Assembly (NCBI RefSeq): GCF_000429485.1
Contig: NZ_AUBY01000019.1
Location: forward strand, 1 to 64,000
Reading direction: 5' to 3'
Origin: Aliagarivorans marinus DSM 23064
GTDB lineage: Bacteria > Pseudomonadota > Gammaproteobacteria > Enterobacterales > Celerinatantimonadaceae
Length of the DNA: 64,000 bases
This document shows positions 35,768 to 41,458 of this stretch, in pieces. Within the stretch, counting starts at the first letter, position 1. Each line of letters begins with the position of its first letter. The translations under genes were made by a program, and so were the position numbers. The notes beneath the pieces are model-generated. The model ran no database searches. It saw only the letters and a list, made by a program, of their open reading frames with translations, and was not told where the DNA came from.

Positions 35768-36484
35768 TTATTCACCACTATAGGCACGACAATCTTTTGG
35801 ATTGGCTTTGAAGAAATAGGCGCGCGAGCTTTTGCTGCCCTGACGGTAGGCGTCTTGCTCAGATTTTGCGGCCCTGACGGCGTCCATATCCATCGAGAGC
35901 ATTACAAACAGCTCGCCCAGTTGGTCCAGCGGGCGCACCTTGTAGTCACTCTCTCGCTGGTAAAAGCGGTGGGTTACCGCTATCCAATAGCGCTGCGAGC
36001 GATCGCCCCAAAAGTTGCGATACATCTCTTTGGTATGTAAATCATAGTGATAATCGTGTTTGCCGCGACTCAGCGCTTGGTAGGGATAGAAATATTGTCT
36101 ATCAAAGGTAAAGGGCTGCGGCTCTTTGGTAAAGCGCCCAGAGGCATCGGCCAGCGGCGTATCGGCCATCATGGCTTTTTCCGGCAGGTCATGGATATAG
36201 CGATAGAAACGCGCCGAGGTCTCGCCCACTACCTTGCGCCAGCTCTCGCGGATAACAGGGTCGTATTGCAGATGGGTTGCCAGCTCCGGCACATCGCTGA
36301 TGCGAATACACACAAAGTAATCGCGGTAGGGAAACTCCTTGAACTCCAGCATTTGATTGCTGTTGAGGTCGATATGATCGAACGTGGGAATACTGGCACG
36401 GCTAGGTGCCGAAGCCAACAACGCAACTATCAAACAGCTACGCCAAATCAGGCTCGCCAGACTTGCATTCACAATCCCTTGCAC
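35768..36484 (-). CDS. Secreted protein with one EF-hand-like motif, function unknown
   Basis: I start this gene at GTG 36484, six bases after AGGAG; the upstream TTG at 36508 has no ribosome site. The 238-residue product opens with a signal peptide (LIWRSCLIVALLASAPSRA). Shortly after comes DLNSNQMLEFKEF, with Asp, Asn, Asn and Glu at positions 1, 3, 5 and 12 of an EF-hand loop, so calcium binding is possible. The remainder (RYIHDLPEKAMM, YFYPYQALSRGKHDYHYD, FWGDRSQRYWIAVTHRFYQRES) is aromatic and His-rich and matches nothing I know. It probably acts in the periplasm or outside the cell. It stands alone between the dms operon and the SGNH hydrolase. Confidence 0.65.
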   Translation of the reverse strand: MQGIVNASLASLIWRSCLIVALLASAPSRASIPTFDHIDLNSNQMLEFKEFPYRDYFVCIRISDVPELATHLQYDPVIRESWRKVVGETSARFYRYIHDLPEKAMMADTPLADASGRFTKEPQPFTFDRQYFYPYQALSRGKHDYHYDLHTKEMYRNFWGDRSQRYWIAVTHRFYQRESDYKVRPLDQLGELFVMLSMDMDAVRAAKSEQDAYRQGSKSSRAYFFKANPKDCRAYSGE

Positions 36485-36580
36485 TGCACTCTCCTGTTGA
36501 TCGCTCAATGAGTAACATCAAGAGCTTTGATAGCTCCTTACCCTTTGTTAAAAAACCATAACATTCAGAGGCTTGTTAGT

Positions 36581-36615
36581 ATACCCGAACAAGCTCAATA
36601 TGCTTGTTCGGGTAT
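36581..36615. repeat. Perfect 14-bp inverted repeat
   Basis: ATACCCGAACAAGC (36581-36594), a 7-base loop, then GCTTGTTCGGGTAT (36602-36615). A third copy of GCTTGTT at 36571-36577 can pair instead with AACAAGC in the left arm, so two exclusive hairpins are possible. It lies in the promoter region of the EF-hand gene and about 110 bases beyond the SGNH gene end. No T-run follows on either strand. Confidence 0.75.
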
Positions 36616-36627
36616 CAAGTGCAGTGC

Positions 36628-36679
36628 TCGGAAACTATGTTCGAAAGCTATGCTCGAAAGCTAAGCTCGGAAACTACGA
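36628..36679. repeat. Four tandem 13-bp repeats (iteron-like)
   Basis: Four contiguous 13-base units: TCGGAAACTATGT, TCGAAAGCTATGC, TCGAAAGCTAAGC and TCGGAAACTACGA. The outer two resemble each other most, and so do the inner two. They lie upstream of the EF-hand gene and just after the SGNH hydrolase gene, beside the perfect inverted repeat. They could be a multi-site operator for one regulator or a product of replication slippage. Confidence 0.75.
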
Positions 36680-36723
36680 TTGGCGGGTGCTTTTGGGCGT
36701 AGCTGTTTTAGTTCTCCCTTAGA

Positions 36724-37521
36724 TTAGAGCGCGCGGATCGCCGCCTCTATCTTACGTGCCACCTTACGAAATCCCGCCGGATTAGGGTGGATCTCGTTGA
36801 GCCACTCATCGTCGGCCACCGTGCCATGGGTATCCACCACGGTTAGGTTGTCGTGACGACTCGCCACATGCTGCACACGCTTTTTAAACTCAGTGAGCAG
36901 ATGTGTGATCACCGCCTTTTGCTCATCCTCATCGTCAAAGCCTTTGGCCTTCATATGCGGCCATACCCACGACTCCATCACCTCAACCGCCCGAAACAGC
37001 TTAAAGCCCACTGGCGATGGCGGACAGATATCGTAGGTGTGGGTAACAATCTGCGTTTCCGGGTTACGTGAGTATTGCGCGACCATCAGCGCCAGCAGCT
37101 CATAGGCCAGCTCGATTTGGGTTAACTTCAGCTCAATCCGATGGTGCTCCAAGCAGTCTTGCCAGTTCTCGCCCGAGCTACGCTCCTTGAGAATAAAGTC
37201 GAAGTCGAACTTACCGACGATGTCGTTGCCACCACCGGAGAACAGCAATACATCGAAGTGCTGACGCGACAGCCGTTTCATCAGGCTCAGCTTGGCCTCG
37301 CCAGAGACCATCGCCACCGCCTCATCGCCGTTAGACGAGGTATTAAACAGCAGAAAATCATCGTTCTCTGCCAGCACGTTAATCACATTTGAGCGGGTTC
37401 CCACCCCGCCCCACAGCCCGGGGTAGGCAAACCACGAATCCCCTTCTGCCAAAATAACCTTGTCAAAGTCGTTCTCTTCAAGCATCACATCAAACTTACG
37501 CACACTGTTTGTTGCAGGCAT
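36724..37521 (-). CDS. SGNH/GDSL-family hydrolase
   Basis: A 265-residue esterase/lipase-like protein of the SGNH superfamily. Block I is EGDSWFAYPG (nucleophile Ser), block III is GGGNDIVG, and block V is NEIHPNPAGF, where the usual Asp before the His reads Asn, as in a subset of bacterial members. There is no signal peptide. The ribosome site AGGAGGAGG is very strong. It is followed at a distance by the EF-hand gene and preceded by a 72-codon gene in the same direction. The T6SS locus begins about 2 kb away, and SGNH-type lipases occur among T6SS effectors, but nothing here proves export. Confidence 0.8.
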   Translation of the reverse strand: MPATNSVRKFDVMLEENDFDKVILAEGDSWFAYPGLWGGVGTRSNVINVLAENDDFLLFNTSSNGDEAVAMVSGEAKLSLMKRLSRQHFDVLLFSGGGNDIVGKFDFDFILKERSSGENWQDCLEHHRIELKLTQIELAYELLALMVAQYSRNPETQIVTHTYDICPPSPVGFKLFRAVEVMESWVWPHMKAKGFDDEDEQKAVITHLLTEFKKRVQHVASRHDNLTVVDTHGTVADDEWLNEIHPNPAGFRKVARKIEAAIRAL

Positions 37522-37566
37522 GGTGCCTCCTCCTATGAGTGAGTTGTTGGGTAAGTCAGTTCGTGT

Positions 37567-37785
37567 TTAAGGCTCTATCTGCCCAATGGAATACAGCACC
37601 AGTTCTGCCGGGTTTTCGCCCTCGCCCAAACTTTGGATATCTTCGCCTTCACGCCTTAGCTCATCGATAACGGCCAGCGCCTTATCCTGCTCAACCTCGA
37701 TAATCATCGGCATCTCAGCAGCCGACACGCCAAAGCGCGTGACGATTAGCAGTTCTCTCACTTTGTCTTTATCTGAATGGGGCAT
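37567..37785 (-). CDS. Small acidic protein of unknown function
   Basis: A 72-residue acidic protein, MPHSDKDKVRELLIVTRFGVS onward, with a regular alternation of helix-forming Glu/Arg/Leu. No domain is recognised. It sits 45 bases upstream of the SGNH hydrolase gene on the same strand and is probably co-transcribed, so it could be a partner, chaperone or immunity protein of that enzyme. That is inference from position only. The ribosome site (GGTG) is weak. Coding status rests on composition and spacing. Confidence 0.5.
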   Translation of the reverse strand: MPHSDKDKVRELLIVTRFGVSAAEMPMIIEVEQDKALAVIDELRREGEDIQSLGEGENPAELVLYSIGQIEP

Positions 37786-37940
37786 GGCAATTCACCGAGC
37801 AGAGCTGGAGACCTAAGCATAGCCAAGATCAGGATTTCCCCCATCACAAGGCGCTGGGTGCTATACTCCGCGCACTTTAGCTATTCGTTCACCGGCCTAC
37901 CTGCCCATCTGCGCGCGCCAGCACGGTAAAGAGAGAAAAT

Positions 37941-38297
37941 ATGAACCTTAAAAAAGAAGTCCAGGACATCAACAACAAACTGGAGCAATCACGCCGTAAA
38001 CTGGCCGCTGCGATTCAACGTGGCGACGACCCGATTATCGACCAGTTCAACAAGCAAATCACCGCTCTGGAAAAGCAACTAGCCAGCGTTAAAGGCCAGC
38101 AAAAGAAAGTTAACAGCAAGAAGTCTGAAGCGATCCGCAACCTTGCCTTTAACCGCCCACTCACCAAGAAAGAGCAAGCCGATATGGGTAAGCTGAAAAA
38201 GTCAGTCCGAGGGTTAGTTGTGGTTCACCCAATGACGGCGCTGGGACGTGAAATGGGCGTTGATAAAGTGACTGGGTTTGCGCCTAAAGAGTTTTAA
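37941..38297 (+). CDS. yibL: YibL family ribosome-associated protein
   Basis: A 118-residue basic protein of the YibL/DUF2810 family, a gammaproteobacterial protein found with ribosomes. The N-terminal half is a predicted coiled coil (MNLKKEVQDINNKLEQSRRKL, then FNKQITALEKQLASVKGQQKK). The C-terminal half contains the family's FNRPLTKKEQADMGKLKKSVRGLVVVHP and the GLVVVHPMTALGREMGV end. Length agrees with the family (about 120). AAAGAGAG lies before the ATG. It appears to be transcribed alone, followed by a weak hairpin. Confidence 0.9.
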   Translation: MNLKKEVQDINNKLEQSRRKLAAAIQRGDDPIIDQFNKQITALEKQLASVKGQQKKVNSKKSEAIRNLAFNRPLTKKEQADMGKLKKSVRGLVVVHPMTALGREMGVDKVTGFAPKEF

Positions 38298-38343
38298 GTA
38301 CTCTAGTGGAGTGTTGAACCTCCTACTTTTTACTCGTTAATAC

Positions 38344-38362
38344 TCCCGTAGTGAGTACGGGA
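38344..38362 (+). terminator. Weak hairpin after yibL
   Basis: A 7-bp stem, TCCCGTA and TACGGGA with a 5-base loop, 47 bases after the yibL stop. The following bases contain only a short T-run (CCTTTA), so efficient termination is uncertain. Confidence 0.4.
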
Positions 38363-38423
38363 AGCCTTTACTGATTGCAAACACAGTAATAGTTGCTAGA
38401 TTGACAGTATCTCCTTGTTACTG

Positions 38424-38915
38424 ATGATGAGCATGCCCAAATCTCTGCTGGCGCTAATTGCAATCCTTACAGGCCTAACACTTGCGGCGGCAGCGCTGTT
38501 GCCGCCACATACACCTAGTGAAAAGTCAGCCTATAGCTTGGTGCAATCAACCCTTAAGGCGCCGCTGCCTGCGACCAGCTTACAGCTAACCAGCCAGACA
38601 TTGGCGGATAGCCAGTTCGCTGTGCAGCTTGGGCTTTATCCCGACCTTCAACAAGCAACCACCACCGCCCAGCAACTCTCGCTGCCATCGGTGCCCAGCA
38701 TCTTTGCCACTGAGCAAAACGCCCACCTTTGGTACACCCTGCTGCTCGGCCCTTATCCTGATATGGAGCAGGCGCAGAGTGCGCAATCGCAGTTGGCCAC
38801 CAAGGGCATTGCAGCCACGAACTTGGTGGTTTGGCCTGCCGATGGCGCATCATCAAAGCAGTCTGCGTCATCCAAGTCGCAGGCATCCCCCAACACGCAG
38901 GAGCAAGGTAGCTGA
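38424..38915 (+). CDS. Membrane-anchored SPOR-like repeat protein
   Basis: A protein of about 163 residues with an N-terminal hydrophobic anchor (SLLALIAILTGLTLAAAALL). The region from ~45 to ~140 looks like a SPOR domain (FAVQLGLYPDLQQATTTAQQL, then WYTLLLGPYPDMEQAQSAQSQL and GIAATNLVVW), the pattern that binds peptidoglycan denuded of stem peptides. The tail is Ser/Gln-rich and likely disordered. Three ATG codons (38424, 38427, 38433) are possible and none has a clear ribosome site; I took the first. Its stop overlaps the start of the next gene (TGATG). The pair converges on the T6SS tip operon, so a T6SS or envelope role is possible. Confidence 0.6.
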   Translation: MMSMPKSLLALIAILTGLTLAAAALLPPHTPSEKSAYSLVQSTLKAPLPATSLQLTSQTLADSQFAVQLGLYPDLQQATTTAQQLSLPSVPSIFATEQNAHLWYTLLLGPYPDMEQAQSAQSQLATKGIAATNLVVWPADGASSKQSASSKSQASPNTQEQGS

Positions 38916-39409
38916 TGCCAGTTCATGTACCGCCGCCTCAACGCGGATATCGACAGTTAGTTAGGGTGGTCAAAGACAAAAGCGCGACCAGTCACTACCA
39001 GTTGGCTAACGCCTATGGCGAAGGCCCGCGTGTGGCGCACACCGATCTGCGCATGCGCACCCTCGAAGAGTTAGGACTGCCTTCGGTCAGCCCGCGTCGC
39101 CCAGCGCCGACAGTGAGTGGCGGCAACTTCTCTCGGCGTGACTCCACCATTATGTTCCATCAGTTAAACCCGCAAACCCGCGGCTATTTCAGTGGCGTGA
39201 GCCCGCTAGTGGTGAGTCGTAGCGACACCTCGCCGGGCACTAAAATGCGCACTGGCGTGGGCGTTGATAGCTTTAGTACCAAGATTGAAGCGAGCATCGG
39301 CTCATCAATGGGTATAACCACCTCCCACGGTGGCCCGAACAGCCAAGACAAAGATAAGCAAAACGGCTCCCAGCCTAATCATGCAACCGGGTTCTCCGCT
39401 TTTAACTGA
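38915..39409 (+). CDS. Hypothetical protein linked to the T6SS locus
   Basis: A 164-residue protein that I do not recognise, starting MPVHVPPPQRGYRQLVRVVK. It is polar, Ser/Arg/Gly-rich and without signal peptide or membrane segment, and ends in a low-complexity tail (HGGPNSQDKDKQNGSQPNHA). Translation is coupled to the SPOR-like gene (TGATG). It ends four bases from the end of the convergent PAAR-like gene. Its content suggests a scaffold or adaptor rather than an enzyme. Association with the T6SS is by position only. Confidence 0.5.
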   Translation: MPVHVPPPQRGYRQLVRVVKDKSATSHYQLANAYGEGPRVAHTDLRMRTLEELGLPSVSPRRPAPTVSGGNFSRRDSTIMFHQLNPQTRGYFSGVSPLVVSRSDTSPGTKMRTGVGVDSFSTKIEASIGSSMGITTSHGGPNSQDKDKQNGSQPNHATGFSAFN

Positions 39410-39413
39410 TGGG

Positions 39414-39812
39414 CTAACTTAAGATCATCACCTTCACCTGACAGGGGCTAAGCGTCACTCCAGGAATATTGGCCAGCGGCCCATTCTGCCCGGTTATCGA
39501 CAGCATCTTGGTGGCGGGCATCACCGATTTGAACACCTTAAAGCTCCCCAGAATATGCATGCACGAGCCCATAATCAGGTTCGATACCAGTCCCAACAGC
39601 AGGCCCGCTTCATCGCCATTGCTAAGCACCACCGTGGTTAACAGGTTGTGGTCAGGCATCGCTTCGGTGTACTGGTTATACACCGTTGGCACCGCCATGC
39701 TGGTGGTGGCGATATTCGGGTAAGGCAGTGGCACCGTGGCCACGCCAACTAAGGTTTTACACACATCGGGAAAGGCCAGATTGATAGCGGTCATTTGCGT
39801 ATTGGCAAACAT
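39414..39812 (-). CDS. DUF4150 PAAR-like protein
   Basis: A 132-residue protein of the DUF4150 (PAAR-like, Tox-PAAR-like) family. The opening ANTQMTAINLAFPDVCKT followed by VPLPYPNIATT is characteristic. The rest is rich in beta-strand-forming residues (KVFKSVMPATKMLSITGQNG, VKVMILS). PAAR and PAAR-like proteins sharpen the VgrG spike and often carry effectors. It is the last gene of the run vgrG - DUF2169 - pentapeptide - DUF3540 - DUF4150, three bases after the previous stop. With no C-terminal toxin of its own, it is probably a tip cap. Confidence 0.85.
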   Translation of the reverse strand: MFANTQMTAINLAFPDVCKTLVGVATVPLPYPNIATTSMAVPTVYNQYTEAMPDHNLLTTVVLSNGDEAGLLLGLVSNLIMGSCMHILGSFKVFKSVMPATKMLSITGQNGPLANIPGVTLSPCQVKVMILS

Positions 39813-39815
39813 GGC

Positions 39816-40397
39816 TCACCCCATATTGATGCGTTCGCCATCGATGCGAACGTCTTGCTCTGCGGTAATTACCTGCTGGCGGCCGGACAGGCGCAGCAGA
39901 CCTTTTGCGGTCACCATCAACTGATTGACCTGCTTGACCATATGCTCGGCGCAGCTGACCAAGGTGCCACTTACCGATACCACCCCATGTTGACCAGTGA
40001 GCGAGAAGCGGTTTAGCGATACCAAATCCAGCTGCTTATCGGCGCTCAGCGTTAACTCGGGGGCATGCACGGCAATCGGCGTCGCGCTGCGTAGCTGCAG
40101 GGTTTGCGGGCTTTTTCGCTTGAGGATGTGCAGCACAAAGCAGCCGCTTTCATCGCCAAGATAGGCCACCCGATCGCCGAGCTGCGGCTCTACCAAGGCG
40201 CTGAGTGCCAGCTCGGCGTGAACATGCTGGTCGATAAGATAGTTAGCGCTGCCATCATCCGGCAGCGCAGTGATGACGCCAGTACAATAAGCGACAGGCT
40301 GCTGAGCACCGGATGACTGGCCCGGCGATATCGCAGATTCAGCAATTTGCTCTTGAGGGCACTCACGAGCGTGGTCATAGGCGATATAAGGCTTCAT
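39816..40397 (-). CDS. DUF3540 domain protein of the T6SS tip operon
   Basis: A 193-residue protein of the DUF3540 family, found almost only beside DUF2169, pentapeptide and DUF4150 genes in T6SS clusters. The C-terminal half shows a run of short beta-strands (LQLRSATPIAVHAPELTLSADKQLDLVS and on to VRIDGERINMG) resembling a beta-helix or the DUF2345 part of a VgrG. An interaction with the spike or effector is likely, but no biochemical function is known to me. The start overlaps the upstream stop by four bases. Confidence 0.75.
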   Translation of the reverse strand: MKPYIAYDHARECPQEQIAESAISPGQSSGAQQPVAYCTGVITALPDDGSANYLIDQHVHAELALSALVEPQLGDRVAYLGDESGCFVLHILKRKSPQTLQLRSATPIAVHAPELTLSADKQLDLVSLNRFSLTGQHGVVSVSGTLVSCAEHMVKQVNQLMVTAKGLLRLSGRQQVITAEQDVRIDGERINMG

Positions 40398-41458
40398 AGG
40401 ACGACTCCTAACTGGCTGAGTTTCTCTTCAATTTGGCTAAGATCCGGGTCGGTATCCAACACCGCATCGCCACTGGTATTCGGCCAATCGCTGTTGTTGA
40501 GCGTCATCTGGTGGATGTTAGTGCGATTGAGCGTAACGCCTTTTAGCTGGCACTCGTTCAAGCTAGCGTGGGCAAAATTCACGTAACTGAGGTCACAGCC
40601 GTTGAGCTTGCACTGCTTAAGCGATGCCTGCTTAAACCAGCCTTCTTTGAGCATACATTCTGTGAAATCGACCTCATCAATCTGGGCTTGCTGAAAGTTA
40701 CAGGCTTGCATCACCGCCTTGCCGAACTGGCTTTGTTTGATAGTGGCTTCGATAAACAAGGCCCGCTGCAGCTGAGCGCCTGTGAAATCGGCCTTCTCAA
40801 TCTTACATTTGGAGAAGTTGGAGCCTTGCAATTGCGCACCTGCCAGCTTGGTGCCCACCAGCTTGCTCTCGGAGCAGGTGCAGTTTTGCAAGGGCATTGC
40901 GGATAGATCCAAGCCACTAAGGTCGGCCTCTAACAGCAATACCTGATTAAGCTGACATTGGCTTAACGTGGTTTTAGTGAGATTGGCCTTGAGCCAGGCA
41001 ACATTACTAAACATGCAGCTATCGAACTGCGCGCCCTCGAAGCTCAGTTGATTTAGCGCGGTGGTCTTAAAGCTGCAGTTGGTCGCGCTGATCTTGTCGA
41101 ACTTACAGTCGCTGAAGGTGGTTGCCTCAAGGCTTAAGCTATCAAAGCTCGCCCCGCTTAGATCGCTCTCAGCGAAGGTGGCACCATGGCACTCGCCGTG
41201 CCACTGGGTGTCTTCGGCCGTGCTTTGCAGCAGGTTGCTTTGGTTCCAGCGGAGTTTGTTGAACTGGGTCTTGGCAAACTGACAGCGAATAAACACACAG
41301 CGCTGCCATTGGCACTCGTCCAGCGTCATATTGCTGAAATCGCACTCGATAAAGGTCAGCCCTGCTATGGCGACCTGTCGCCAGCGCTGGCCACTAAAAT
41401 TGGCGTTCATCACCGGCTTACCGGTGGCGGCATAGTCTTGTAGTTGCTCAGGATGCAT
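40394..41458 (-). CDS. Pentapeptide-repeat protein
   Basis: A 354-residue protein built almost entirely of pentapeptide repeats (A/C-D/N-L/F-x-x), from about residue 20 to 340. Examples are SNMTLDECQW, EGAQFDSCMF, KADFTGAQLQ, QIDEVDFTEC and YVNFAHASLN. These fold as a right-handed quadrilateral beta-helix. Cys-rich positions (C.F, C.LNQ) recur on one face. It overlaps the DUF2169 gene end by 11 bases and the DUF3540 start by four. In T6SS clusters, pentapeptide proteins appear beside the adaptor and are thought to help fold or load effectors; the detailed role is unknown. Confidence 0.85.
   Translation of the reverse strand: MHPEQLQDYAATGKPVMNANFSGQRWRQVAIAGLTFIECDFSNMTLDECQWQRCVFIRCQFAKTQFNKLRWNQSNLLQSTAEDTQWHGECHGATFAESDLSGASFDSLSLEATTFSDCKFDKISATNCSFKTTALNQLSFEGAQFDSCMFSNVAWLKANLTKTTLSQCQLNQVLLLEADLSGLDLSAMPLQNCTCSESKLVGTKLAGAQLQGSNFSKCKIEKADFTGAQLQRALFIEATIKQSQFGKAVMQACNFQQAQIDEVDFTECMLKEGWFKQASLKQCKLNGCDLSYVNFAHASLNECQLKGVTLNRTNIHQMTLNNSDWPNTSGDAVLDTDPDLSQIEEKLSQLGVVL

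Noticed and set aside
36581-36615. Inverted repeat as the terminator of the SGNH hydrolase gene
   Set aside because: No T-run follows on the minus strand and it lies more than 100 bases past the stop. I list it as a structural repeat instead.
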